A stretch of DNA of 64,000 nt from an uncultured Gemmatimonadota bacterium (GCA_902825965.1 CADEDA010000014.1:7740-71739); one strand, 5' to 3'; counted from the stretch's first letter, positions 34,914-46,081 are shown. Translations and numbers: made by a program. The notes: generated by a model from the letters alone, not told the origin.

Positions 34914-36023
34914 TTGCGGGCGACGCAAGCGGAGACGCATCCTTCCTCCCACACCCTCCCGGAGCCCCTCCTGCACGCCCTCGTACGACGCACGCGCCTT
35001 CCGCTGGGTCACCTGATCCTGTTCGGTTGGATGCCCAGCGCGTTGCGGCGGGTCGCCTACCGGGCACTGCTGGGCTACAAGGTCGGCGCGCGGGTGCGCT
35101 TCGCGCTCGGCAGCGCGGTGGTCGGCCGCGCGGTGGAACTCGACGACGACGTCGAGATCGGCATGCTCGCGGTCGTGCAGGGCCGCCACATCCGGATCGG
35201 GCGCCACTCGAGCGTCGGCATGATGAGCTACGTCAGCTGCGAGCGGATCGAGATCGGCGAGGACGCCCGTATCCGCGAGCAGGTGTATGTCGGCGGCCCC
35301 GCCCTTCCGGAGTCGCTGTTCAAGCTGGGTGACCGCACGATCGTGCTCCAGCAGGCGAACATCAATCCCACCAAGCCGGTTTTGATCGGCGACGACAGCG
35401 GCATCGGTGGCCACTGCCTGATCTTCACGCACGGGGCCTGGCTCAATCAGCTGGATGGTTATCCGGTCACGTACGAGGGCGTGACGATCGGGGCGAGTGT
35501 CTGGCTGCCGTGGCGGGTGTTCGTGATGCCCGGCACGACCATCGGTGACGGTTCGGTGATCGGGGCCAACTCGCTCGTGAGCGGGACCATCCCGCCGCGC
35601 AGCCTCGCGGTTGGCTCACCGGCCAAGGTCATCCGTTCGGCTCCCGAGTTCCCCAAGACGCCCACCGCAGAACAGCGCGCCGCGATGGTGGACGCCATGC
35701 TGACCGAGTTCGATCGCTACCTCGCCTACGAGTCCGTGGCCGTGAGCGGCGACGGGGTGCGGCTCTACCAGGCCACGGCGGGCCGATTCGCACTGCACCG
35801 CCTGCGCGGGGCGTCGAGCACGTTGCCGGCCTCTCTGGGCGCTGCGGACACCGTGCTCGCGGAGCGCGCACTCTCCCGAGAGGAGCAGGCGCGACTCACC
35901 CTTGCCGGGGCGTCGTGGCTGGACCTCGACGGACGCACGCGGAGTCGCCGCGGGAGCGCCCTCACCGAGGAACTGGCGCTCTTCCTGGGACGCTACGGGA
36001 TCCGGTTACCGCGCGTCGACTGA
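34914..36023 (+). CDS. Hexapeptide-repeat (left-handed beta-helix) acyltransferase
   Basis: 369 aa, on the minority strand here. Residues ~65-245 are left-handed beta-helix repeats (VELDDDVEIGMLAVV, IRIGRHSSVGMMSYV, VTIGASVWLPWRVFVMPGTTIGDGSVIGANSLVSGTIPPRSLAVGSPAKVI), the pattern of colanic-acid/NodL-type O-acetyltransferases. A ~120-residue C-terminal part of unknown role follows. The longest start is TTG 34914, which directly abuts a GAGGAAGGG sequence and so is poorly spaced; an internal ATG (35031) is the alternative. It probably acetylates the surface glycan. Its 3' end overlaps the opposite-strand flippase-like gene by 31 bp. Confidence 0.82.
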   Translation: MRATQAETHPSSHTLPEPLLHALVRRTRLPLGHLILFGWMPSALRRVAYRALLGYKVGARVRFALGSAVVGRAVELDDDVEIGMLAVVQGRHIRIGRHSSVGMMSYVSCERIEIGEDARIREQVYVGGPALPESLFKLGDRTIVLQQANINPTKPVLIGDDSGIGGHCLIFTHGAWLNQLDGYPVTYEGVTIGASVWLPWRVFVMPGTTIGDGSVIGANSLVSGTIPPRSLAVGSPAKVIRSAPEFPKTPTAEQRAAMVDAMLTEFDRYLAYESVAVSGDGVRLYQATAGRFALHRLRGASSTLPASLGAADTVLAERALSREEQARLTLAGASWLDLDGRTRSRRGSALTEELALFLGRYGIRLPRVD

Positions 36024-36946
36024 CGCGCGAGCAGGACGAGGCCGGGCAGGACCTCGAGTGCGGTTCGCCAGACGCGGGCGACCGTCGCGATGACCGCCGC
36101 CTCACCGACGGTCGCGATGCTCGTGGTGGTGAGCAGCGCGATGAGCGCACCATCCGCGACCCCGAGTCCCGCCGGCGGGCCCAGCGAGAGGAACCCGGCG
36201 AGGTACGACGCCGCGTAGATCGCGACCGCCGTGTGCACCGGTATGCTCAGCGCGGGCAATAACGACTGCACCAACTGCTGGAACGCGAGTCCGTAGAGGA
36301 CCCACGCGACGGCCGAGCCCCCGATCGACGCCGCGAGCATGCGGCCACCCAACGCGGGGAGTGCGAGGCGCTCGGCGCGGTTGGCCTGCAAGCGGGCGAC
36401 GATCGGCGGGACCGCCCAGCGCAGCAGTACGATCGCCACGACGGCCAACACGGGCTGCCAGAGCGAGAACGCCCAGCCGCGGAGCAGGTCGGCTCCCAGC
36501 GCCACGACGATGATGCCGCCGCAGAGCGTGTTGATGATGGTGAGGGCGATCGCCGAGCTGGTGGCGCCGCTGGCGGTCGCCCCGGCTCGCTTGGCCAGGA
36601 CCGCCAGGGCGCCGATCTGCCACAGGGCGCCAGGCACGTAGCGCGCGAGGTTGGACACGAACCAGATATGCGTGGCCGTACCCACGGGGAGCGATTCCCC
36701 CGCGTCGCGCAGGCACTCGCGCCAGGTCCAGATGAGCACTCCATAGGCCGCGAGCACGATGCCACCCGACGCGATCAGGCGCGGCCACCGCGGCTGCAGG
36801 TCGCCGGCGATCGCCATCGCAGCGCGCCACTCGCCGCGCATGGTCCACAGCGCGAAGCCCACGATGACCAACGCAACGGCGAACGCGGCGAGCCGCCACG
36901 CCGGCCGCGACGGCGCACGCAGGGTGGGCTCGGCGGCGTCAGCCAC
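35993..36946 (-). CDS. Flippase-like / lysylphosphatidylglycerol-synthase TM-domain protein
   Basis: 317 aa, about eight hydrophobic segments (LAAFAVALVIVGFALWTM, LIASGGIVLAAYGVLIWTW, TIINTLCGGIIVVALGADLL, VLAVVAIVLLRWAV). WFVSNLARYVPGALWQIGALAVLAKRAG and SLGPPAGLGVADGALIALL match the UPF0104/AglD-type family, thought to flip or transfer lipid-linked sugars. Start GTG 36946 overlaps the upstream glycosyltransferase by 8 bp. Probably moves or handles a lipid-linked intermediate in this locus (inference). Confidence 0.75.
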   Translation of the reverse strand: MADAAEPTLRAPSRPAWRLAAFAVALVIVGFALWTMRGEWRAAMAIAGDLQPRWPRLIASGGIVLAAYGVLIWTWRECLRDAGESLPVGTATHIWFVSNLARYVPGALWQIGALAVLAKRAGATASGATSSAIALTIINTLCGGIIVVALGADLLRGWAFSLWQPVLAVVAIVLLRWAVPPIVARLQANRAERLALPALGGRMLAASIGGSAVAWVLYGLAFQQLVQSLLPALSIPVHTAVAIYAASYLAGFLSLGPPAGLGVADGALIALLTTTSIATVGEAAVIATVARVWRTALEVLPGLVLLARQSTRGNRIP

Positions 36947-38096
36947 GGGTGGTGATGTCGCGGTAGAGTTGCAGGTGACGGGCCGCGACGACGCTCGGCG
37001 AGAAGCGGTCGAGGGTGTGGGCGCGTGCGGCGGCGCCGCGGCCATCGACCATCCCGGCCTGTGCGTGCAGTTGTGTGATCGCGTCCGCGAGGGCGCGCAC
37101 GTCACCGCGCGGGACCAATGCCCCGCCCCAGGCCCCACTCACCACGTCGGGGAGCGCGCTGGCCATGGCGGCGATCACCGGCGTGCGGCAGAGCTGGGCT
37201 TCCACGGCGACGACGGCCTGCGAGATCCCCGCGCCGGGCGCGACCAGCGCCTGTGCGGTCGCGTAGGCCTGTGGCAGGCGTTCGCGCGGCAGCGCGCCGA
37301 GGAACCGCACGCGGTCGCGCAGGCCGAGGCGCTCGACGCTGGACTCGAACGCGTCGCGCTGTGGTCCGTCCCCGATGACGTCGAGCGAGGTGTCGCGCGG
37401 GCTCCAGGCCAAGGCCTCCAGCAGCGTCGGCATCCCGCTCCCCTCGCGGAGCCGCCCGACGAACACGAAGCGCCCGGGCACGCGGGCGGCGATCTCGGCG
37501 CGGAAGAACCGGGGATCGATCGCCGCCGGGATGGACTCGAACCGCACGTCGGGCGCATAGCCGCGCGCCTCGCCGGCGACGAAGTCCCAGCTGGTCACGA
37601 CGGCCGCCGAGGACGCAAGGACGCGGCGCGCCATACGCGCCGCGAACGGACTGCGCCGGGCGACACTGGAGTCGGGGCCATGCAGCGACGTGACGAACGG
37701 GCGATCCTCCACGCCGTACATGGCCAGCACGCCCGAGGGGAACCACCAGTGGGCATGTACCGCGTCCGGAGCGAAGCGTGCGAGTTCACGGCGCAGCGCG
37801 GGGCCACCGGCCAAGAGGATGGCCGCGATCGCGCCCTTGCCGCGGAAGGTGCCCAAGGTCTCGTCGAAGAACCCGCGTGCACCGATCGCCCGCTCCAGTG
37901 GCTTCGGGGCGAAACGGAACCGATGCACCGGTACATCCTCCAGCACGCCGGTGGTGGGCATCACCTCGGTGGCGGGCGCCAGCACCTCGACTTCAACACC
38001 CGCCGCACGCAGCGAGACGGCGAGCCGGTGGACCACCACCCCGGAGGTGTCCTCGCGGTCGCTGGGATACCGATGCGTGACGAAGAGCACCCGCAC
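36939..38096 (-). CDS. GT4-type glycosyltransferase
   Basis: 385 aa GT-B enzyme. MRVLFVTHRYPSDREDTSGVVVHRLAVSLRAAG opens the acceptor domain, with VHAHWWFPSGVLAMYG and TSLHGPDSS; RFVFVGRLREGSGMPTLLEALAW and VIGDGPQRDAF mark the donor domain, and PGAGISQAVVAVEAQLCRTPVIA replaces the EX7E motif. It resembles the other GT4 at 31843-33003 in architecture (both have an HAHWW segment), suggesting related acceptors. Sugar specificity unknown. Confidence 0.87.
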   Translation of the reverse strand: MRVLFVTHRYPSDREDTSGVVVHRLAVSLRAAGVEVEVLAPATEVMPTTGVLEDVPVHRFRFAPKPLERAIGARGFFDETLGTFRGKGAIAAILLAGGPALRRELARFAPDAVHAHWWFPSGVLAMYGVEDRPFVTSLHGPDSSVARRSPFAARMARRVLASSAAVVTSWDFVAGEARGYAPDVRFESIPAAIDPRFFRAEIAARVPGRFVFVGRLREGSGMPTLLEALAWSPRDTSLDVIGDGPQRDAFESSVERLGLRDRVRFLGALPRERLPQAYATAQALVAPGAGISQAVVAVEAQLCRTPVIAAMASALPDVVSGAWGGALVPRGDVRALADAITQLHAQAGMVDGRGAAARAHTLDRFSPSVVAARHLQLYRDITTRG

Positions 38097-38101
38097 GCCG
38101 C

Positions 38102-39088
38102 TCAGTCCCCGCGGCGGCGCGTGGTCACCTCATCGAGGAGCCGACGGAGTTCCCGCTGTTCGGCACGCGTGACGGCGATCTGCTCGCCGAGCAGGCCGGT
38201 GGCGAAGAAGATGGAGCCGAGCAGGAGGCAGGTCTGGATGAGGGTCCACAACCAGCGCTGGCCGACGTTCTGCGTCACGAGCAATCCGACGGCGATCACG
38301 CCGGCCACCACGCCGAGTGCGAACAGGCCCGCGCCGAGCATGCCGAAGGCGAGCAGTGGCTTCTGGCCGAAGCGGAGCTCGAACCACACGGCGAGCATGT
38401 CGAGCACGCCCACCGGGATGCGGCCCCAGCCGAACTTGGAGCGCCCGGCATGTCGCGGATACAGCGGCACCGGGATCTCGCTCACGGTGTAGCCGCGCGC
38501 GTGGGCGAGCACGATCATGTAGCGATGCCAGTCCGGGCGCGCCGGCTGCTCATCCATGATGATGCGGCGGTAGGCCTTGACGCTGTTGAGGTCGCGCACG
38601 GGGATGTCGAACAGCGACCGCGAGAGGCCGTTGTAGATGCGCGACACGAACGCCTTCTCGTAGTGGCCCTGCTTGAATCCCGTGACCATGTCCGACTGGT
38701 CGTCGAGGATGGGCTGGACGAGGCGCGGGATGTCCTCGGGCTTGAACTGCAGGTCGGCCGGGTAGAACACGAGGATGTCACCCTGCGCCGCGAGATAGCC
38801 GGAGCGCAGGGCGTCGGCGATGCCGCGCTGGGCGCGATGCCGCACCGTGCGGAGCCATGGGTAGCGCGCCGAGAGGTCGGCGAGGACGGTCGGCGTGTCG
38901 TCGCGCGAGCCGTCGTCGATGACGACCACCTCGTAGCCCACGCCCTGGCCACGGATCATCGCGTCGCAGAGTTCGAGGAACAGCGGCAGGTTCTCGGCCT
39001 CGTCCTTCGCCGGCACGAGCACCGAGACGCGCGGGGCATCCTCGACGCGCAGGTCGCGCGGCCGCCGGGTGGTCAGGGGCGTGCTCAT
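38102..39088 (-). CDS. GT2 glycosyltransferase with C-terminal membrane segments (ArnC/DPM type)
   Basis: 328 aa. GT-A fold: VSVLVPAKDEAENLPLFLELCDAM, VVVIDDGSRDDTPTVLADL, and the metal-binding FYPADLQFKPEDI. RDLNSVKAYRRIIMDEQ and PVPLYPRHAGRSKFGWGRIPVGVLDML are typical of polyisoprenyl-phosphate glycosyltransferases. Two transmembrane helices follow (LLAFGMLGAGLFALGVVAGVIAVGLLV and LWTLIQTCLLLGSIFFATGLL). It starts 2 bp after the rpoN stop, so it may be co-transcribed with the Kdo/Lpt operon. Confidence 0.87.
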   Translation of the reverse strand: MSTPLTTRRPRDLRVEDAPRVSVLVPAKDEAENLPLFLELCDAMIRGQGVGYEVVVIDDGSRDDTPTVLADLSARYPWLRTVRHRAQRGIADALRSGYLAAQGDILVFYPADLQFKPEDIPRLVQPILDDQSDMVTGFKQGHYEKAFVSRIYNGLSRSLFDIPVRDLNSVKAYRRIIMDEQPARPDWHRYMIVLAHARGYTVSEIPVPLYPRHAGRSKFGWGRIPVGVLDMLAVWFELRFGQKPLLAFGMLGAGLFALGVVAGVIAVGLLVTQNVGQRWLWTLIQTCLLLGSIFFATGLLGEQIAVTRAEQRELRRLLDEVTTRRRGD

Positions 39089-39089
39089 G

Positions 39090-40573
39090 CTACAGCCGCT
39101 TGCGCATGCGCGCCGGCAGGACCCCGAGCTGGTCCCGGTACTTGGCCACGGTCCGGCGGGCGATCTGGACGCCATCGCGCTCCAGCAGTTCCACGAGTGC
39201 CTGGTCGGTGAGCGGGTTCTTGGGGTCCTCCTCCGCCACCAGCTTCTCGATCGTCGCGCGGATGCCGCGCGCCGAGACGTCCTCGCCGTCGGAGCTCTTG
39301 AGTGCGCTGGAGAAGAAGAACTTGAGCGGCAGCACGCCACGCGGCGTCTGCGCGAACTTCTCGTTGGTCACGCGCGAGACGGTGCTCTCGTGCATGCCGA
39401 TCGCCTCGGCGACCTCCCGGAGCGTCAGGGGCCGCAGCGCCTGGACGCCCTTCTCGAAGAACTCACGCTGCCGGTCTACGATGAAGTGCATCACCTTGAG
39501 CATCGTCTGGCGCCGTTGCTCGATGGCCTGGATCAGCCACTGCGCCGCGCTCAGGCGGCTGGTGATGAACTCCTTGCTCTCCCCGTCGAACTTCTTCTTG
39601 TCGCGCGCGATCTCCTGGTAGGCCCGGCTGAGCTTGAGCCGCGGGAGGTTCGCATCGTTGATGAACACGAGGTACTCGCCCTCGACCTTCTCGACGATGA
39701 GGTCCGGCACCACGTAGTTGTCGCTGCCCTCGGCGTAGGCGCGCCCGGGCTTCGGATTGAGCTTGGCCACCTCGTCGGCCGCCCGCTGCACCTCACCCGG
39801 CGGCAGGCCGAGCTTCTTGCCGATCTCCACCCAACGGTGCGCGATGAGTTCCTGGAAGTGGTCGCGCACCAGCGTCCCCGAGAGCGTGCCGTCGAGGCCG
39901 GAGTCCTTGAGCTGCAGCACCAGGCACTCGTGCAGCGTGCGGGCCCCGATGCCCGCCGGATCGAGCGACTGGATCACGCGCAGCATCCGCTCGGCCTCGG
40001 GCATCGTGAAGTGCGGCGCCTCACGCTCGTCGCCTGCTGCCTCGGCCGCCTTGTCGATCATCTCGTTGATGCCGGCGAGGATCTCGTCCAGCGACGCGGT
40101 GAGCCAGCCGTCCTCGTTGATGTTCCCGATGAACTCGTCGGCGAGCAGCTCGTCGCGCTCGGAGAGGTCGAGCAGCCGGACCTGGTCGCGGAGGTGGTCG
40201 TCCAGCCCGCGCGACGCGATCGTGGTCGGCTCGTAGTGCTCGCGGTCGTCGCGCTCCTCGCGCATGCCGCCCACGTCGAAGCCGTTGAGGAGGATCTCCT
40301 CCCATTGCGACTCGTCGTCCGAGTCGGATCGCTCCGGCGTCTGCTCCGCCTCCGCCTCCGACTGTTCCTCCGCCTCCGCCGCGGTCTCCTCGCCGGCCTC
40401 GGCCTCCTCCTCATCTTCCTCGACCAGCTCGAGGAACGGATTCACGAGCAGCTCCTGCTTGAGGTGCTGCTGGAGGTCGAGCAAGGGCATGTAGAGCATG
40501 TCCATCGCCTGGTACAGGCGTGGATTGACCTTCAGCTCCTGGCCGAGCCGCGCGGACTGGTGGAGACCCGCCT

Positions 40574-40577
<4 letters not shown>
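39090..40577 (-). CDS. rpoN: RNA polymerase sigma-54 factor
   Basis: 495 aa. Alternative sigma factor for -24/-12 promoters that need AAA+ activators. N-terminal activator-interacting region: ELKVNPRLYQAMDMLYMPLLDLQQHLKQELLVNPFLEL. A strongly acidic region II covers residues ~50-95 (EEDEEEAEAGEE...ESQWEE). The core-binding part follows, then a helix-turn-helix (LTLREVAEAIGMHESTVSRVTNEK), and the RpoN box ARRTVAKYRDQLG near the C-terminus. ATGA overlap with lptB; the lptB-rpoN pairing is common. No partner enhancer-binding protein is in the window. Confidence 0.96.
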
Positions 40578-41796
<1,219 letters not shown>

Positions 41797-41800
<4 letters not shown>

Positions 41801-43140
41801 GGCCGCCGCACCGTGGAATCCGGTTTGGTCTTGGGCGCGACCGGCGGTTCGAGGTAGAGCCCCGACGCCTGGTCCCTCACCTGCACCACGTCCACCTCGC
41901 CCTTGATGAAGCTGACCACGATCTCCCGGCCACGGTTGTAGTTGATGTTCGGGACCCCACGCTCGCCCGACGACGGTGCCAGCTGGTAGTAGGACCGCGC
42001 ATCACCCGTCGCGGTCACTTGTCGCATGCGGGCCGTGGCGCTGTCGCCCGGGGCCAGCGAATCGAACAGGGCGACGATCGACTCCCCGGCGATCCAGTCG
42101 GGCTCGTCGGAGACGACCTTGGTGCTGTCCACTGCGGACCGCGTGATCGCCCGGCCGAAGGCGCGCACCTCGCGGATCTGCTGGTTCGGCAGGTGCACGT
42201 CGAGCGAGTCGGCTTCCATCCACTGCTTGGGACCGTTGGCGTACGCGCGGCTGCCCCAGATGTAGGCCCGCTGGATCCGCTGTTCGGCCATGCGCAGGTC
42301 GATGGAGTCGCCGCGGAGGTCGAGCGAGTCGCTGGTGGCGTGCGCGGAGTCGGCGGCCAGCACACGTTCGAGCTTCTGTGCCCGCGACCAGATGTCCACC
42401 ACCCGGCCGACGAGCGTGAAGGAGCGCTGCCCCTGCCCCACGATGCGCGGGCCGCGCATCAGTCGTGCCTGTTCCTTGGGCCGGTCCATCGTCGCCGAGT
42501 CGGCGGTGGCACGCAGGTCCGTGCGCTCGATCACCACCTGTCCTCGCGCGGTGATGAGCGAATCGTTGTCCGAGAGCACGAGGTCCGCGGTGAGGTCCGT
42601 GGAGTCGTTGACGGTGCGGTTGCGCACCGAGTCCGGCGCCATGCGCACGAACGGCCGTCCGGGTGCCCGCCAGCGGGGGACGTCGCGGAGGCCGGGTTTG
42701 GCGCGCCAGTACTCCATCTCCGGCCCGGTGAACCGGGTGCCCGAGGTCATGCGGCCGCGCACGTTCCCCGTGGCGTGGATGCGCTCCTCGATCGTGTAGT
42801 ACACCATGCGGCTCGACTGCATCGACACCCGCGGGTCGCTGTAGCGCACCCGGTTGATGAGGATCAGTTCGCCGCGACTCTCGTAGTGCTCGGCGCTGTC
42901 GGCGAGCAGGCGGTTGCCCTGCCCCTCGCAGCGCGCGTCCACGCCGCCGCCCACGTACGTGATCCGCGAGCCGTTCGCGAGGTTGTAGTACTGGATGCGG
43001 GTGGAGTCCACCCCGCCGAGCGGCGTGCCCTCGAGCACGAGTTTGCAGGGTTTCGGGTCCTGCGCCGCCAGCGCCGTCGCGGCCGTTGCCACCAGCAGGG
43101 GCGCGGCCAGGTGTCGCAGGCGGCGGAGGGCGGACGTCAC
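41797..43140 (-). CDS. lptA: OstA/LptA-family LPS transport protein
   Basis: 447 aa, more than twice the ~185 aa of E. coli LptA and closer to the long OstA proteins. Signal peptide ~1-26 (LAAPLLVATAATALAAQ). Repetitive beta-jellyroll elements follow, each pairing a 'DSLDL'-like strand with a variable one (NRLLADSAEHYESRGELILINRVRYSD, DSTDLTADLVLSDNDSLITARGQVVIERTDLRATADSATMDRPK, DSLDLRGDSIDLRMAEQRI). Such repeats could build a longer periplasmic bridge. Neighbours lptC and lptB confirm the pathway. Confidence 0.85.
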
Positions 43141-43685
43141 TGCGGCAGCTGCACGGTGCCGGCCTTGCCGCGCTGGACGCGCAGCACCTGCACCGCACTC
43201 AGGTTGGGGTCCGCGCGGAAACCCACCCCGCGCATCTCCTTCTCGCCGGGCTCGGTGAGCACGAACGACGAGTCGGAGCTGATCTGGTTCTTGCTCTGTT
43301 CGTAGCGGATCATCGGCGTCTTGAGCACCCGCCCGTCGACCGACGTGATGACCACGTCGTGCCAGGCCTCGAAGGTGCCGTTCCGCTGCGTGAGGTTGCC
43401 CAGCTTGGCGGTCATCGTCGCCTCCTTCGCGCCGGTCGCGCCGAAGAAGTCGCCGTGCACCACCCGCAGGGACGCGCGCGTGTTGTTCTCCATGAACAAC
43501 GCGGTGTCCGCGAAGACCTCCGCCCGCAGGAGCCCGCCGTCCGTCAGGAGCGTGCGGAAGCCGAAGGCAACCTGGTCCGCCGAGTCGACGATCGCGGCCG
43601 TGCTCTGGCCGGCGCCCTGCACACCGGGGTCGCTGTTGCAGGCGCCGAGGACAGCGATCGCGGCGACGACGAGGAGGCGCCGCAT
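43137..43685 (-). CDS. lptC: LptC-family LPS transport protein, putative lipoprotein
   Basis: 182 aa. LptC passes LPS from LptB2FG to LptA. Beta-strand-rich LptC domain from residue ~40: GFRTLLTDGGLLRAEVFADTALFMENNTRASLRVVHGDFFG, and LTQRNGTFEAWHDVVITSVDGRVLKTPMIRYEQSKNQISSDSSF. The N-terminus RRLLVVAAIAVLGAC ends in lipobox LGAC, so this protein is predicted to be lipid-anchored rather than held by a transmembrane helix as in E. coli. Overlaps kdsD by one base and lptA by four. Confidence 0.85.
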   Translation of the reverse strand: MRRLLVVAAIAVLGACNSDPGVQGAGQSTAAIVDSADQVAFGFRTLLTDGGLLRAEVFADTALFMENNTRASLRVVHGDFFGATGAKEATMTAKLGNLTQRNGTFEAWHDVVITSVDGRVLKTPMIRYEQSKNQISSDSSFVLTEPGEKEMRGVGFRADPNLSAVQVLRVQRGKAGTVQLPQ

Positions 43686-44683
43686 CAGACCGCCCCCGCG
43701 CGCATGAGGTCGTGCAGGTGCACCACGCCGACGATCGCGCCGCCAGGCTCGAGCACCGGGAGCGCCACGATGCCGTGTGTCTCCATCAGGTGCACCGCGG
43801 CCGTCCCGAGGTCGTCGGCGAGGACCGTCTTGGGCGTGCGGGTCATGACGCGTTCCACCGGGATCGGGAAGATCTCCTGCTCCTGTTCCATGAGGCGTGA
43901 GAGGTCGCCGGTGGTGACGACGCCGAGCAGCCGGCGTGCCTCGTCGGCCACCATGCAGATGCCCCGGCGTTCCGCGAGTTGCACCACCGCATCGCGCATC
44001 GTGGCCCGCGCGCCCAGCACGGGCAGCGCGTCGCTGACCATCACGTCACGCACGCGGAGCAGCAACTTGCGGCCGAGCGATCCGCCGGGATGGAACTTGG
44101 CGAAGTCCTCGCGCCGGAATCCCTTCTCCTCGAGCAACGCGACGGCGAGGGCATCGCCGAGCGCGAGGGCGAGTGTGGTGCTGGTCGTCGGCGCGAGGTC
44201 GTGCGGGCAGGCCTCCTCGCGCACCCACCCGTCGAGCGAGACGGTGCTGTGTCTCGCCAGCGTCGATTGCTGGTCGCCGGTGATGGCGATGCAGGGTACC
44301 CCCAGCCGCGTGAGCTGTTCCAGCAGCGGCAGGAGCTCCACGGTTTCGCCGCTCTTGCTCAGCAGGATCGCGACGTCCTGCTCCCCGACGATCCCGAGGT
44401 CGCCATGTACGCTCTCGGTAGGGTGCAGGAACGTGGCCGGCGTCCCGGTGCTCGTCATGGTCGCTGCGATCTTGCGGCCGATCAGGCCCGACTTGCCGAT
44501 GCCGGAGACGATCACACGCCCGCGGGACGCCTTGATGAGGGCCACGGCCTGCGCGAAGCCGGCCCCGAGCCGCTCGACGGCGTTGCCGAGCGCCTCCTGC
44601 TCCAGGCGCAGCACTCGACGTCCACGCTCCGTGATGCGCGCCGCGTCCTCGACGCTCGGCAGGTTGCGGGGGGTGGGCGTCAC
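43685..44683 (-). CDS. kdsD: Arabinose-5-phosphate isomerase (KdsD/KpsF)
   Basis: 332 aa. Isomerises ribulose-5-P to arabinose-5-P, the sugar precursor of Kdo. SIS domain: VIVSGIGKSGLIGRKIAATMTSTGTPATFLHPTESVHGDLGIV with the conserved Lys and His, then LLSKSGETVELL. Two CBS domains follow (VRDVMVSDALPVLGARATMRDAV, VERVMTRTPKTVLADDLGTAAVHLMETHGIVALPVLE). Start GTG 44683 overlaps the kdsC stop (GTGA) and is preferred over an upstream start at 44731. Confidence 0.95.
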   Translation of the reverse strand: MTPTPRNLPSVEDAARITERGRRVLRLEQEALGNAVERLGAGFAQAVALIKASRGRVIVSGIGKSGLIGRKIAATMTSTGTPATFLHPTESVHGDLGIVGEQDVAILLSKSGETVELLPLLEQLTRLGVPCIAITGDQQSTLARHSTVSLDGWVREEACPHDLAPTTSTTLALALGDALAVALLEEKGFRREDFAKFHPGGSLGRKLLLRVRDVMVSDALPVLGARATMRDAVVQLAERRGICMVADEARRLLGVVTTGDLSRLMEQEQEIFPIPVERVMTRTPKTVLADDLGTAAVHLMETHGIVALPVLEPGGAIVGVVHLHDLMRAGAV

Positions 44684-45255
44684 GCGCCCTCCGACCGGCT
44701 GGCCACGTACGCCTCCACCTGCGCGTCCCATTCCCCGCGCGCCCGCAGCAACACCTCGCAGAACTCGCGCACGGCACCGGCGCCGCCGGTCCGCGTCAGT
44801 TGCAGCGTCGCCGTCCGCCGCACTTCCGCCGTCGCATTGCCCACCGCGACCGGCAGGCCGACGAGCCGCAGCACGCCGAGATCCGGCAGGTCGTCACCGA
44901 CGAACGCGACCTCGGCCATCGTGAGGCCGCGCGCCGCGAGGAGGCGCTTGAGCGCCGGGACCTTGCGCGCCTCGCGATCCTGCACGAGGTCGTCCACCGC
45001 GAGCTCCTGCGCACGCAGCGCGACACTGACCGACTCGCGTCCGGTGATGATCGCCGTCAGCAGGCCGGCCTGCTGGAGCATCTTGATGCCGAGCCCATCC
45101 TGGATGTCGTACTGCTTGAGCTCGACGCGGGCGCCCGCGGTGTCCCCGAGGATGATGCCGCCATCCGTGAGCACGCCGTCCACGTCGAAGGCGACGAGGC
45201 GGATCCGCCGCGCGAGCGCCGCATCCAGCGTCGGGGTCCCCGTGCCGAGGATCAT
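44680..45255 (-). CDS. kdsC: 3-deoxy-D-manno-octulosonate 8-phosphate phosphatase KdsC
   Basis: 191 aa. HAD-family phosphatase releasing Kdo from Kdo-8-P. RLVAFDVDGVLTDGGIILGD holds the nucleophile Asp, AIITGRESVSVALRAQEL is the second motif, and EVAFVGDDLPDLGVLRLVGLPVAVGNA the magnesium-binding loop. ATG 45255 overlaps the kdsA stop by four bases, which argues against the longer frame from 45285. Capless HAD of the normal KdsC length. Confidence 0.95.
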   Translation of the reverse strand: MILGTGTPTLDAALARRIRLVAFDVDGVLTDGGIILGDTAGARVELKQYDIQDGLGIKMLQQAGLLTAIITGRESVSVALRAQELAVDDLVQDREARKVPALKRLLAARGLTMAEVAFVGDDLPDLGVLRLVGLPVAVGNATAEVRRTATLQLTRTGGAGAVREFCEVLLRARGEWDAQVEAYVASRSEGA

Positions 45256-46081
45256 CCGCGCGCCAGCTCCCACGTGGCGACACACTTGGCGACCAGCGCG
45301 TCGAGCTGGTGCAGTGGCACCATGTTGGGACCGTCGCTGGGGGCGTGGTCCGGGTCAGGATGTGTCTCCATGAACAGGCCGTCGCAGCCCGCCGCGCAGG
45401 CGGCCATGGCCAGCGGCGGGATGAACTCGCGGGCCCCGCCGGACGACCCGCCTTGCCCCTGTCCGGGACGCTGCACCGAATGGGTGGCGTCGAAGATCAC
45501 GGGCACCCGCGTCGCGTCACGCATCCGCGCGAACGCGCGCATGTCCACCACCAGGTCGCCATAGCCGAAGAACGTGCCGCGCTCCGTCACCGCGATGTCG
45601 CAGCCCTCACCCTTGCGCTCCAGTGCCTTGGGAAACGCGGCGCGCACCTTGGCGACCGCCCCGGCGATGCCCTCGGGGTGCATCCACTGCCCCTTCTTCA
45701 CGTTGACCGGCTTGCCCGTGGCACCCGCCGCCTCGAGCAGGTCGGTCTGCCGGCAGAGGAACGCCGGGATCTGCAACACATCGGCGACCAAGGCCGCCTC
45801 TGCGCACTGCTCCGGGAGGTGCACGTCGGTGAGCACCGGCAGGCCCGTGCGCTCGCGTACGCGCTGCAGTGCCGCCAGTCCTTCCTCGAGGCCCGGGCCA
45901 CGATGTGCACCGGCGTTGGAGCGGTTCGCCTTGTCGAAGCTCGCCTTGAAGATGATGCCGCCCGGCACCTTCTCCGCGAGCCGCGCGAGGTGGTCACCCA
46001 CGCGGAACATCAGGTCGTCGCCCTCGACGACGCAGGGACCCGCGATGAGGAAGAGACGATCGGTCGGGAACGTGGCCGGCA

